Below, piece after piece: positions 10,247 to 18,772 of a stretch of DNA of 64,000 bases. The DNA lies in assembly GCF_001552615.1 (NCBI RefSeq), contig NZ_BCRN01000007.1:62001-126000 (forward strand), given 5' to 3'. The position numbers were made by a program, and so were the translations under genes. Origin of the DNA: Millisia brevis NBRC 105863. GTDB taxonomy: Bacteria > Actinomycetota > Actinomycetes > Mycobacteriales > Mycobacteriaceae. A model generated the notes under the pieces. It was not told where the DNA came from and searched no databases. It was given only the letters and a program-made list of their open reading frames with translations. Within the stretch, counting starts at the first letter, position 1. Each line of letters opens with the position of its first letter.

Positions 10247-10949
10247 CCGAGGTCGCCGAAGCGCCGTCCGCATCCTTGGGGCGGTTCTTCAGGGTGGACG
10301 CGTAGACGTCCACGTACTCCTGCCCGGACAGCTGCATCAGCGCGTACATCACCTCGTCGGTGACCGCGCGCTCGACGAAGCGGTTGCCGCCGAGGCCCTG
10401 GTAGCGGCTGAAGTCGAGCGGCTCGCCGATCTTGATGGTCACCTTGTGCCGGTGCCAGCGGAACGGTCCGGGGGGCGAGACCTTGTCGGTGCCGATCGCG
10501 GCCACCGGGATCACCGGGACACCGGTCTCGAGGGCGACGCGGGCGAGCCCGGTCTTGCCCTTGTACAGCCTGCCGTCGGGCGAGCGGGTGCCCTCGGGGT
10601 AGAGGCCCACCAGCTTGTCCTCGGCCAACAGCCGGGTGGCGGTCAGCAGGGCGTTCTGCGCGGCGTCGGCGCCGCTGCGGTCGATCGGCACCTGTCCGGC
10701 TCCGCCGTAGAAGATCCGCTGCAACCAGCCTTTGAACCCCGGGCTGGTGAAGTACTCGCTCTTGGCGAGGTAGGTGATCCGGCGCGGGACCATCAGCGGC
10801 ACGAACAACCAGTCCGCGATCGACAGATGGTTACCCGCCAGCAGCGCCGGCCCGTCCTTGGGGATGTTCTCGAGCCCCTCGACGGTTGGTCGGTTGCAGA
10901 CCGAGATGAATGGTCCGACAAAGGCGTACTTCAACAGCCAATACAACAT
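10182..10949 (-). CDS. 1-acyl-sn-glycerol-3-phosphate acyltransferase (PlsC family)
   Basis: Membrane-associated acyltransferase of 255 residues, corresponding to Rv2182c. The acyltransferase catalytic motif NHLSIADWLF (NHx4D) lies near residues 41-46. YPEGTRSPDG is the second block that binds the phosphate of the acceptor. An N-terminal hydrophobic stretch (MLYWLLKYAFVGPFISV) probably anchors it. The last ~40 residues are Ala/Thr/Pro-rich, poorly structured, and encoded in the 65-bp overlap with the convergent mannosyltransferase gene. The physiological product may be phosphatidic acid or an acylated phosphatidylinositol mannoside precursor; sequence does not decide. Confidence 0.9.
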   Translation of the reverse strand: MLYWLLKYAFVGPFISVCNRPTVEGLENIPKDGPALLAGNHLSIADWLFVPLMVPRRITYLAKSEYFTSPGFKGWLQRIFYGGAGQVPIDRSGADAAQNALLTATRLLAEDKLVGLYPEGTRSPDGRLYKGKTGLARVALETGVPVIPVAAIGTDKVSPPGPFRWHRHKVTIKIGEPLDFSRYQGLGGNRFVERAVTDEVMYALMQLSGQEYVDVYASTLKNRPKDADGASATSATPEQPLNLPTADRLPETKAS

Positions 10950-11086
10950 GGGCGATTCCTCCGGCCGTTCGGACCCGTGCCGACGACCAGCGAGGTCGCG
11001 GCCGCACCGTCACTGTAGACAGTACCGATCGAATGACAGTCCGGCCCAGTCCTCGATCACGAGGGGGGCCGATTGAGACCGGGGTC

Positions 11087-12118
11087 TCAGCCGGCGGCCG
11101 TCACCGACGGGCCGCCGAAACGCGCCGCGGCGAGGTCGGCGGCACCGATCAGACCCGCGGTCTCCCCCAACATGCCCAGGCGCACATCGGGAAGCGGACG
11201 GTGCGCGCCGCCGGTCGCCAGGGGGCGCAGCCGGGCCTGCACGTCGCCGAGTTCGCGGATCGATCGACGTGCCATCCCACCGCAGAGCACGATGCAGTCC
11301 GGGTCGAAGACGTCGACCACCGACGCCAGGCCGACCGCCAGCCAGTCACCGAAGCGGTGCATCGTGTCGACACCGAGCGGATCGCCCGCGTCGGCGGCGG
11401 AGACGACATCCCGGCCGACGACACCACCGCGAGCGGCGCGCAGGGTCTGCGCGAGCGGTCCGGCGTAGTCGCCCTCGAGCGCCAACTCGGTGGCCGTGTC
11501 GACCAGGGCGGTTCCGCTGCAGTACCGCTCGAGGCAGCCGCGCTTGCCGCAGGGGCAGCGCCGACCGCCGGGGACCACCTGGAGGTGACCGAGTTCCGGG
11601 GCGACGCCGTGCGCGCCGCGGAAGAGTTCGCCGTCCACCAACAGCGCCGCACCGATGCCGGTGCCGATCGTGACGACCACCCCGACCCGGGCCCCGGCCG
11701 CCGCGCCGTGCCGATACTCCGCCCACCCGGCGGAGTTGGCGTCGTGTTCCAGCAGGACCGGCAGACCCCAACGGTCGGCCAGGATCTCGCCGACCGGCCG
11801 GTCGACCCACGGCAGGTGCGGGGCGAAGCGCACGATGCGACGATCGCGATCCAGGAAGCCGGCGACCGCCAGGCCGACCCCGACGACCGTCCCGGCGGGC
11901 TGGTCGGCGACCAGCCGTTCGATGACGACGGTCAGGGTGTCGTCGAGTTCCTTCACCGTGTCCGGTGTCGCCTCTGCGATCACCGTGTGGACCGCGCCGA
12001 CCGAGTCGACCAGCGCACCGCGGATATTGCTGCCGCCGATATCGACACCGATCGACAGACGCGTCGTCGCGTCGGTCGGGATGTCGGTTGTCGGCCGGTC
12101 AGACTCCGGCCGAGCCAT
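11087..12118 (-). CDS. ROK-family glucokinase
   Basis: Phosphorylates glucose or another hexose using ATP. The 343-residue protein carries the phosphate-binding VDIGGSNIRG near residue 25, the sugar-binding EHDANSAGWAEY, the adenosine-region GTGIGAALLVDG and the ROK zinc signature GHLQVVPGGRRCPCGKRGCLE with three Cys ligands after a His. An N-terminal region of about 20 polar residues precedes the fold. The start overlaps the stop of the upstream small gene by 20 bp, so they are co-transcribed. There is no ROK gene at this point in M. tuberculosis. Glucokinase rather than ROK repressor is favoured because no helix-turn-helix is present. Confidence 0.9.
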   Translation of the reverse strand: MARPESDRPTTDIPTDATTRLSIGVDIGGSNIRGALVDSVGAVHTVIAEATPDTVKELDDTLTVVIERLVADQPAGTVVGVGLAVAGFLDRDRRIVRFAPHLPWVDRPVGEILADRWGLPVLLEHDANSAGWAEYRHGAAAGARVGVVVTIGTGIGAALLVDGELFRGAHGVAPELGHLQVVPGGRRCPCGKRGCLERYCSGTALVDTATELALEGDYAGPLAQTLRAARGGVVGRDVVSAADAGDPLGVDTMHRFGDWLAVGLASVVDVFDPDCIVLCGGMARRSIRELGDVQARLRPLATGGAHRPLPDVRLGMLGETAGLIGAADLAAARFGGPSVTAAG

Positions 12119-12671
12119 CGTCGATCGTCACCTCAATCGGTTCGTAGCCGGCGCTGCCCGGCGGTTCGGTATACCTCGCACCCGCGGTCGCGGCGCCGTT
12201 GGTGGCGCCCGGTCCGTGCGAACGGTCGGTCGGCGCCTCGTCGGGGTCGCGACCGGTGGACCGGACATCGCCGGCGTGATTCGCCCCGTCCGCGAACGGC
12301 CCGGGCGGCGTGGCCGCGTACGGCGGGGCCGCGTGGGGGTCGGACGGCGCGGCGGCGTAGGGATCGGACGGAGGTGCCGCGTGGGGATCGGACGGCGCGA
12401 ATCCGTGCGCCTCGGCGGCATGATCGTGCAGCAGGGCGCGCAGGACGGTCAGCAGATGCTCACCCTCGCGCGCGAGCACGGTGATCAGCGGATGCCGCTC
12501 CCCCTTGACCAGCGCGGCGGCGGCGCACAGCGGACACCAGGTGCAGCCCTGCCAGGGCTCCCCGGCGGCCGGGTCGTCCTCCGCGCCGCGCAGCAGCGGT
12601 TCCATCCGTTCGAGCGCCGCGCGGGCGAGCGCCCGGAACTCGTCGGCGAGGTCGGCATGCGGGGTGGTCAC
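12099..12671 (-). CDS. Rv2183c-like hypothetical protein with CxxC motif
   Basis: Unknown function; 190 residues. The N-terminal ~75 residues look folded and include WQGCTWCPLCAAAALV, a CxxCxxC cluster that could bind a metal, followed by a helix KGERHPLITVLAREGEHLLTVLRALLHD. The rest is low-complexity, with imperfect repeats of SDPHAAPP and SDPYAAAP. GTG 12671 overlaps the upstream ATPase stop as GTGA, strong evidence for translational coupling. Position and partner match Rv2183c beside the ArsA-like Rv2184c. A role with the ATPase is inferred only from coupling. Confidence 0.8.
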   Translation of the reverse strand: MTTPHADLADEFRALARAALERMEPLLRGAEDDPAAGEPWQGCTWCPLCAAAALVKGERHPLITVLAREGEHLLTVLRALLHDHAAEAHGFAPSDPHAAPPSDPYAAAPSDPHAAPPYAATPPGPFADGANHAGDVRSTGRDPDEAPTDRSHGPGATNGAATAGARYTEPPGSAGYEPIEVTIDDGSAGV

Positions 12672-13885
12672 GTCGGCCAGACCTGCGGATCGGGGCGGAA
12701 GTAGATCTCGAGCATGCCATCGGCGAAGTGCGCACCGTCGACTCGGCACCGACGCAGTACCGACGCCAGGCGGATGCGTCGACGAATCTCGCCAGCTGAC
12801 ACGATCACCTCATCCTCCACTCGCCCCACGCGCAACGACGGCGAGTCGACCATCGGCAGCGGTATGCACATCGCGTACCGGGACTCCAGGCCCGAGCCGG
12901 ACACCAACCGTACGGTGATGCCTCCGGCGCCCGGTCCGTCGCCGGCCGGCTCCGCCAGCGGCACCAGCCGATCGGCGAGGGGCTCCAGAAGGGCCAACCC
13001 TACCGGCTCGTATGCGGACAGCTCCAGGGAGACGACCTCGGCGAAATGTCGACCGGCCCGCTCCGGGTCGAGACCGTGCGAACGATCGGTCCGAATGGCC
13101 TCGTACCAGAACACCGCGGGATGGGCGCCGACCAGCGGCACGCTCGCCCCCGACAGGTTGGGCAGGACCCGGTTGATCACCGCCCCGCGCAAGGTCATTC
13201 CGTAGAGGCCGGCGGCGGAGGCGAGGATCGCGCTCTCCGATCGCGCGGCCCGCTCGCCGGTGGTGACCAGCACCGCCTCCGCGCGCGCCAGCATCGCCAC
13301 CACCCGGTCGGCGGCCTTCTTGATCTGCTCGAGGACGGCGACCAGCACGATGGCGCGCACATCGGTCCCCACCCCGGCGGCCACCCGAAGATGTTGCGGC
13401 CAAATGCCTTCCAGGTAGCCGACGACCGCCTCGGGGACGGCGACCAGGGTCAACCACTGCTGGGTGGGCGGCGCGTCGAGGATCACCAGATCCCAGCGGT
13501 CGTCCGCGACGCAGCCGGCCAGTCGGTCGAGTGACGCGAGGTCGGCCGCCCCCGGTGCGACGATCAACTCGCGCGGATCCGGCACGCGAACGCCGAGTCG
13601 GTGGTGGGCGGCAGCCGGGGCGAGCATCCGATGCACCGAACGATAGAGATCATCGACAACGGCGGTCGGATCGATGCGCAGCACGTCGACGTTCTCGGTC
13701 ACCGGGACGACCTTGGCGCCGGTGGCGACCCCGAAGATCTCCGCGACAGAATGCCCGATGTCGAAGGAGACCACCAGAACTCGCTGCCGGCGTCGCGCGG
13801 CCGCGAGGGCGAGAGCAGCCGCGACCGTGCTCTTGCCGACGCCGCCCTTGCCGATGACGACGCACAGGCGGCCGGTATTCGTCAG
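12668..13885 (-). CDS. ArsA/GET3-like P-loop ATPase (Rv2184c type), apparent CTG start
   Basis: Soluble ATPase of the ArsA/GET3 type, 405 residues. The deviant Walker A IGKGGVGKST lies at about residues 11-20, followed by VLVVSFDIGHS (Asp of the A' motif). The only standard start in this frame (GTG 13774) would remove the whole P-loop. Upstream, the frame closes with TGA at 13895-13897, and between that stop and the P-loop there is no ATG, GTG or TTG. CTG at 13885 follows GAGGT with 6-7 bases spacing and gives MTNTGRLCVVIGKGG, so CTG initiation is proposed. It lies in a cluster with two SRPBCC proteins and the CxxC protein. Function in mycolata is unknown. Confidence 0.85.
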   Translation of the reverse strand: MTNTGRLCVVIGKGGVGKSTVAAALALAAARRRQRVLVVSFDIGHSVAEIFGVATGAKVVPVTENVDVLRIDPTAVVDDLYRSVHRMLAPAAAHHRLGVRVPDPRELIVAPGAADLASLDRLAGCVADDRWDLVILDAPPTQQWLTLVAVPEAVVGYLEGIWPQHLRVAAGVGTDVRAIVLVAVLEQIKKAADRVVAMLARAEAVLVTTGERAARSESAILASAAGLYGMTLRGAVINRVLPNLSGASVPLVGAHPAVFWYEAIRTDRSHGLDPERAGRHFAEVVSLELSAYEPVGLALLEPLADRLVPLAEPAGDGPGAGGITVRLVSGSGLESRYAMCIPLPMVDSPSLRVGRVEDEVIVSAGEIRRRIRLASVLRRCRVDGAHFADGMLEIYFRPDPQVWPT

Positions 13886-13894
13886 CCGTCGACC

Positions 13895-14365
13895 TCAGGC
13901 TTCCGCATCGGCCTCGGACGTCGGCTGTCCGAGGCTCTCCACACGCTTCTTCAGCTCTTTCAGGGCGGTATCGGTGATCACCTTCTCCGCCTTGCGCTTG
14001 AACATGCCGATCATCGGCACGGTCAGATCGACGGCGAGTTCATAGGTCACCTCGGTGCCGGCGTCGGTCTCGACCAGGGTGTACGAGCCGTCCTGGGACT
14101 TCTGCATCCCACCGGATACCAGCTTCCAGGAGACCTTGCACCCGTCGGAGGCCCAGTCGTATTCGAGTTCGAAGGTGTCCTTGACCATCCCGGCGTCCAG
14201 CACGAAGCGCACGCGGTGCGCGCGCCCGTCCGGCAGGGTGTCCAGGACCTCGACGGTCGACGCGGCATTCACCCAGTCCGGGTAGGCCGGGAAGTCGGCG
14301 ATGACCGCCATGACCTCCGGGGCGGCCGCGGCCACCACAATCGACCTGGTCGTGCTCTCGGCCAT
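13895..14365 (-). CDS. SRPBCC-fold protein (Rv2185c type)
   Basis: Small START/Bet v1-like (SRPBCC) protein of 156 residues, a fold that binds hydrophobic ligands in a deep cavity. Visible family features are the N-terminal strand TTRSIVVAAAAPEVMAVIADFPAYPDW, the central YTLVETDAGTEVTYELAVDL, and a C-terminal helix ending LKELKKRVESLGQP. ATG 14365 has AGGAGG and a closer GAGG upstream; in-frame codons to 14401 are ignored. The stop lies 9 bases before the proposed CTG start of the ATPase. Ligand unknown; the genetic link with an ArsA-like ATPase and a second SRPBCC gene is conserved in M. tuberculosis (Rv2184c-Rv2186c). Confidence 0.87.
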   Translation of the reverse strand: MAESTTRSIVVAAAAPEVMAVIADFPAYPDWVNAASTVEVLDTLPDGRAHRVRFVLDAGMVKDTFELEYDWASDGCKVSWKLVSGGMQKSQDGSYTLVETDAGTEVTYELAVDLTVPMIGMFKRKAEKVITDTALKELKKRVESLGQPTSEADAEA

Positions 14366-14431
14366 CGTCGCCTCGATCCTCCTCGTTCTCGCCGGCGGCA
14401 CAGCGTGCGGGAGACGCGCTCCCGAACGTCC

Positions 14432-14806
14432 TTACCCTACCGCCGCCGGCTCGCCTGCCGCCCGACCGTCCTCGAGGATTCGCTTGGCTCCGAAGGACAC
14501 CCGCTTTCCGGCGATGCGGCGCCGGCGCACGTCCGCCACCGGGTCGGCCAGCGGTGCAGCCGGTTCGGCATGGACGAAGTAGTGGAAGATCACGCCGTCG
14601 AGGATCGGTTCGAGCCAGACCTCCATCGTGCCGTCCAGGGCGCCCCCGACCGACCAGCGGATGCCTGCCGGGCCGCGGTCCTCCCGGACGCTGAGCACCA
14701 GATCGGGCCACCACCGCGCCCACCGGGACCGATCGGCGACATAGGCGGCGACCGCGGCGGCGGGCGCGGCCACAAAGGTCTGGTCGGCGATCTGAATCGT
14801 GCTCAT
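14432..14806 (-). CDS. SRPBCC/polyketide-cyclase-like protein (Rv2186c type)
   Basis: Second small SRPBCC protein, 124 residues. It opens MSTIQIADQTFVAAPAAAVA, then DRSRWARWWPDL, the conserved aromatic stretch after the first helix, and a strand VIFHYFVHAEP. The C-terminal helix is basic (RRRRIAGKRVSFGAKRI). It lies 66 bp upstream of the first SRPBCC gene on the same strand and corresponds to Rv2186c. The M. tuberculosis neighbour fadD15 (Rv2187) is missing; pimB' follows directly on the other side. No catalytic residues are evident. Confidence 0.82.
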   Translation of the reverse strand: MSTIQIADQTFVAAPAAAVAAYVADRSRWARWWPDLVLSVREDRGPAGIRWSVGGALDGTMEVWLEPILDGVIFHYFVHAEPAAPLADPVADVRRRRIAGKRVSFGAKRILEDGRAAGEPAAVG

Positions 14807-14877
14807 CGGTGCAGCTTGGCATACCGCGGCGGCCGCCCGCGGGCGAACCCCCGACCGGGTTGCCGCCGGCGAACCGC

Positions 14878-16005
14878 TCAGAGCATGCGTTCGAGCCGCG
14901 CCGCCAGGTCGGTCCACCGCCAGCGGTCGAGCACCCACTCGCGTCCGGCGGCGCCCATCTTCGCGGCCCGCTGCGGGTCGAGCAGCAGATCGACGATCGC
15001 CGAGGTGATCTCCTCGACATCGCGCCCATCGACCACGGTGCCGGTCTTCCCGTCGACCACCGCCTCCGGGGCGCCGCCGGAGTCGCCGGCCACCACCGGC
15101 ACACCGGTCGCGGACGCCTCGAGGAAGACGATGCCGAGACCCTCGACGTCGAGGCCGCCGCCGCGGGTGCGGCAGGGCATCGCGAAGACGTCGGCGATCG
15201 TGTGGTGAGCGGCCAACTCCTCGGCCGGGACCCCACCGGTGAACACGACGTTGTCGTCGTCGAGGTGGTGCTCGGCGGCCAGCGCCCGCAGGCGGTCGGC
15301 GTCCGGCCCGCCGCCGACGATGACCAGCACGGCGTCCGGCACCCGGGAGATGATCTGCGGCAGGGCCCGGATCAGCTGGTCCTGGCCCTTCCGGCGGACC
15401 AGCCGAGACAAACACAGCACCGTGGGGCGATCGCCGAGCCCGTAGCGGGCGCGCAGCCGCTCGCGCGCCTCGGGATCCGGATGGAAACGGTCGGTGTCGA
15501 CGCCCGGCGGCAGATACTCCAGCGCCGCATGGCGTCCGAAGGCCGAGGCGAACCGGCCGCGGGTATATCGGCTGACGTAGGTGATCACGTCAGCGGTGTT
15601 GCCGATCCGGCGCAGCACCGCTCGCGCCGGCGGGATCATCGACCAGCCCACCTCGTGACCGTGGGTGCAGGCGACCACCCGCTGCGCCCCGGCCCGCCGC
15701 ATCGCGGGGCCGAGCACCGCGAGGGGGGCGGCCGCACCGAACCAGACCGTATGGCAGTCGTGTTCGCGCACCAGTCGCGCCGCACGCCGCGCCACCGACG
15801 GCTCGGGCAGCATCAGCGTCGTCGGATGCCGGACGACCTCGAACTTCTGTTCGGCGTCGAAGCGCAGGTGGCTGTCGCCGCGCCAGCGCGGCGCGTAGAC
15901 AACGAGCTGCTCGGGCGGCAGCAGCGACGCGAAGCTGTGCAGATAGGACTGAATCCCGCCCGGTCGCGGCGGGAAGTCGTTGGTCACCAGCAACGTACGG
16001 TGCAC
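14878..16005 (-). CDS. pimB': GDP-mannose-dependent phosphatidylinositol monomannoside alpha-1,6-mannosyltransferase
   Basis: Transfers the second mannose onto phosphatidylinositol mannoside (PIM1 to PIM2) at the inner face of the membrane. The 375-residue GT4 (GT-B) protein starts HRTLLVTNDFPPRPGGIQSYL, the acceptor-binding Gly-rich loop. It has the central CTHGHEVGW catalytic His region, LSRLVRRKGQD before the donor site, and the E-x7-E block EGLGIVFLEASATGVP. GTG 16005 matches the mycobacterial N-terminus; the frame stays open upstream. It corresponds to Rv2188c. Together with mptA, the GT87 gene and the PlsC gene it makes this segment a lipoglycan assembly region. Confidence 0.94.
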   Translation of the reverse strand: MHRTLLVTNDFPPRPGGIQSYLHSFASLLPPEQLVVYAPRWRGDSHLRFDAEQKFEVVRHPTTLMLPEPSVARRAARLVREHDCHTVWFGAAAPLAVLGPAMRRAGAQRVVACTHGHEVGWSMIPPARAVLRRIGNTADVITYVSRYTRGRFASAFGRHAALEYLPPGVDTDRFHPDPEARERLRARYGLGDRPTVLCLSRLVRRKGQDQLIRALPQIISRVPDAVLVIVGGGPDADRLRALAAEHHLDDDNVVFTGGVPAEELAAHHTIADVFAMPCRTRGGGLDVEGLGIVFLEASATGVPVVAGDSGGAPEAVVDGKTGTVVDGRDVEEITSAIVDLLLDPQRAAKMGAAGREWVLDRWRWTDLAARLERML

Positions 16006-16048
16006 GAGGACCGACCGTACTGCCCGGCCGCCGAAGCCGCGACGCGGG

Positions 16049-17428
16049 TCAGTTTCCGATGGCGGCTTCCGCGGCGACCCGGGCGCCCCAGTCGGCCACG
16101 AATCCGCGCGCGGTGGTGCCGAAGAGGCGTTCGAGGGTGGCGTCGAAGACGGCCGGGTCGAGCGGGCCGCGGGCGAGGGAACGGTAGAGGTCGAGCAGCG
16201 AAGCCTCCGAATAGCGCTGCGCCACATAGTCGGCGACCGACCAGGCCGACTCGTACGCCAGGGCGGCGGCCGTCCCGCCGGCGCCGAAGGCGGCATCGTT
16301 GGGCAGCACGGTCGGCGCCCCGTGCTCGCGCACCACCCCGCGCAGGGTCGGGGCGATCTCGGCGAAGTCGAATCCTCGACCGCGGTAGGCGGTGTAGTCG
16401 GCGAATCCCTCCAGCAGCCACAGCGGCGCCCCCTCGCCGGTGGCCGACCGCGCGGCGACATGGGTCAGTTCGTGGCGCAGGACCGTCGCACGGCTGCGGT
16501 CGGTGAACTCGTCCGCCGCCCGGGGTCCGAAGACGATGCGCTGCCCGGTGGGCGCGGTGCCGGGGGTGATCGGGTCGGTGATGGTCGCCGCGGCAAGCGA
16601 CGCATCGGTGCTGCCGTCTCCGCCGGAGACGAGCCCGTCGAACTCCTCGGGGGTCGAGGCGACGAAGACGACCGCGCGCTGCGCCCAGTCGGTCCCCCAC
16701 ATATCGGTCACCGCGGGGACCGCGGTGGTCAGCTGCGCGGCGAGGGCGTCGATCTCGGCCTGCCGGTCGGCGTGTCCGATGATCGTGGACACCTCGCCGT
16801 CCGACCCGGGCGCCGGGACGCGTTCGACGACCACCGGGCCGAAGTCCCAGGGCGCGGGGTGGGTCCGGCGGCCGTAGTCGTCGAGGGCGGAGTCCGACAG
16901 CAGATACCAGCGGTCGCCGTGCCGGGTGACGACCGGGGCGACCGGCAGGGCGGCGGGCGCCGCGTCGCTGCCGGCGATCGCGTAGTCGAGCCGAATGTCG
17001 GGGGCCCAGAGGTCGGTCGCCGATACTCCGGCGGCGATCGGCGGCGGCACCGGGATCTCCGGGCTGTCGACGATCGCGTAGGAGAAGCTGTCGAAGTCGA
17101 CGGCGGTGAGCGCGTCCGCGCGCGCGAGTTGTTCGTCGACGAACTGCGGGGAGGCCGCCGGATCGATCAGATCACGGATGCCGTCGTGGTCCGCCGCGCG
17201 CAGCGCCGTCGCCCACCGGTCGAGCAGGTCCTCGACCCCGGCCCGCCGGTCCCGCTCGAAGGCGGAGACCTCGGTGGTGGTCTGCTCCGCCGTGGTGGAG
17301 TTCGAGGCAGCTGAGTTCGAGGCAGCGGAGTTCGGGGCGGTGGAGGTCGGGGCGGTCGCACCGCAACCGGTCACCGTCACGGCGATCACCAGGATCGCCG
17401 CCGTCGGGACACGTCCCGGACGGATCAG
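16049..17428 (-). CDS. Predicted lipoprotein zinc metallopeptidase (HExxH), apparent CTG start
   Basis: Secreted lipoprotein of 459 residues. The signal peptide MIRPGRVPTAAILVIAVTVTGC fits a lipobox (VTGC) with mature Cys near residue 22, followed by an Asn/Ser/Ala/Thr-rich tether. The middle is an NTF2-like region. The C-terminal part has RHELTHVAA (HExxH) and, about 24 residues on, EGFADYTAY supplying the third glutamate, a gluzincin arrangement. No ATG, GTG or TTG in this frame would give a usable signal peptide. CTG at 17428 overlaps the upstream TGA stop (CTGA) and gives a textbook one, so coupled CTG initiation is proposed. It sits where Rv2189c lies in M. tuberculosis. Substrate unknown; coupling to an NlpC/P60 hydrolase suggests a cell-wall role. 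Confidence 0.82.
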   Translation of the reverse strand: MIRPGRVPTAAILVIAVTVTGCGATAPTSTAPNSAASNSAASNSTTAEQTTTEVSAFERDRRAGVEDLLDRWATALRAADHDGIRDLIDPAASPQFVDEQLARADALTAVDFDSFSYAIVDSPEIPVPPPIAAGVSATDLWAPDIRLDYAIAGSDAAPAALPVAPVVTRHGDRWYLLSDSALDDYGRRTHPAPWDFGPVVVERVPAPGSDGEVSTIIGHADRQAEIDALAAQLTTAVPAVTDMWGTDWAQRAVVFVASTPEEFDGLVSGGDGSTDASLAAATITDPITPGTAPTGQRIVFGPRAADEFTDRSRATVLRHELTHVAARSATGEGAPLWLLEGFADYTAYRGRGFDFAEIAPTLRGVVREHGAPTVLPNDAAFGAGGTAAALAYESAWSVADYVAQRYSEASLLDLYRSLARGPLDPAVFDATLERLFGTTARGFVADWGARVAAEAAIGN

Positions 17429-18513
17429 TACCGCCGTGCGCTGTTGAACGGCATGCCGGCCATCGACTGCACCTTGACCGGAACGCCGAAGGTCGACGCG
17501 TGCACGATGTTGCCGTTGCCGGCGTACATGCCGACGTGGGTCTGGCCCGGATAGAACACGACGATGTCGCCCGGCTGCAGGTCGGCCTGGCTCACCGGGA
17601 TGCCACCGGCGGCCTGCGCCTGGCTGGTGCGCGGGATCTGCTTGCCCACCTGGGCATAGGCCCACTGCATCAGTCCGGAACAGTCGAAACCGTCCGGCCC
17701 CGTGGCACCCCAGACGTACGGCTTGCCCAGCTGGGTCAACGCCGCCTGCAGGACCGAGGTATTCGCGCCGGGCATCAGCCGGCCGAGGATGTCGTCGACG
17801 TTCACCCCGGGCGGCACGAGGGTGCCGGCGTAGGCCGCCTGCTGATCGCCGGTCAAGGCCGCATAAGCCGCGATGACCTCGGCGATCTGCCCGTGCAACT
17901 CGTCCTGCTTGGCCTGCAATTCGTCCGCGGTGCGCTGTGCGGCTTCCGTGGCCACGCGGGCGGCGTCGGCCGAGGCCTGCGAGGCGTCCTCGGCGGCGCG
18001 CGCATCGCTGGACGCCTGCGCGAACTGTGCCAACTGGGAGGTCACCCGGTGGGACACGACGTCGAGGACCGACATCTGGTCGAGCAGCTGCTGCGGCGAA
18101 TCGCTGACCATGACCGCGAAGAGGCGGTTGGTGCGCGCGCCCTGGTAGTTCGCGGCGACGATGCGATCGATCTCGGGCCGCATCTGCTCGATGCGGGCCC
18201 CGGCGTCGGCCACCGCGGCCTCGTCCGCCGCGAGCTGATCGGTCGCCCGCTGCTCGTCGTCGCGGGCGGCGGTCAAACGGTCCTGCGCCTGCAGCAGTTG
18301 TTCATTGGTCGTCGCGGACTCGTGACCGAGTTCGGCGAGACGATCGGTGGCTTCCTGAGCGCTGTCGATCGCGACCGGCTGGGCGCCTACAACCGGCGCA
18401 TGGACGATGCCGGTGGCAGAAATCGCCAGGATCGCCCCCAGGACGCCGACGCGGGCGGCGCTGCGCCGCGTGCCCGAAGCACTCACTGAAGGCTGACTCC
18501 GATCTTCACTCAC
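17425..18513 (-). CDS. Peptidoglycan endopeptidase, NlpC/P60 family with coiled coil (RipC type)
   Basis: Secreted D,L-endopeptidase cleaving peptidoglycan stem peptides; corresponds to Rv2190c (RipC). After an N-terminal signal helix (VGVLGAILAISATGIVHAP, cut near VGAQP) comes a long Ala/Glu/Gln-rich coiled coil of about 180 residues, which in related enzymes autoinhibits or binds FtsX. The C-terminal NlpC/P60 domain has the catalytic Cys in GPDGFDCSGLMQWAY, His in GQTHVGMYAGNG, and a downstream His in NIVHAST. The start is uncertain: GTG 18513 is chosen for signal-peptide length; GTG 18549 and TTG 18582 are alternatives. The stop overlaps the lipoprotein gene start. Confidence 0.9.
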   Translation of the reverse strand: MSEDRSQPSVSASGTRRSAARVGVLGAILAISATGIVHAPVVGAQPVAIDSAQEATDRLAELGHESATTNEQLLQAQDRLTAARDDEQRATDQLAADEAAVADAGARIEQMRPEIDRIVAANYQGARTNRLFAVMVSDSPQQLLDQMSVLDVVSHRVTSQLAQFAQASSDARAAEDASQASADAARVATEAAQRTADELQAKQDELHGQIAEVIAAYAALTGDQQAAYAGTLVPPGVNVDDILGRLMPGANTSVLQAALTQLGKPYVWGATGPDGFDCSGLMQWAYAQVGKQIPRTSQAQAAGGIPVSQADLQPGDIVVFYPGQTHVGMYAGNGNIVHASTFGVPVKVQSMAGMPFNSARRY

Positions 18514-18772
18514 CGAGACGTCATCGACGACAACATCTCTTCCGACCACCGAGCCCCCACGGTGCTTGTCGGACCTTAGCAAAGCGACATTCGGCCCACG
18601 GGCGGCACCCGGCGGTCACACCGGGAAGTGGGGCGAATCGCGCACCGGTTCACCGATATGCGGACGATGCCCGAACGCGCGGAACGTCCACGCCGGGATA
18701 AACCGACAGCGAACCCAATTCCGGAGGCAGCACTCACCAACCGGCCGAAGATCGGACCCGGTCGAGGCGCGA

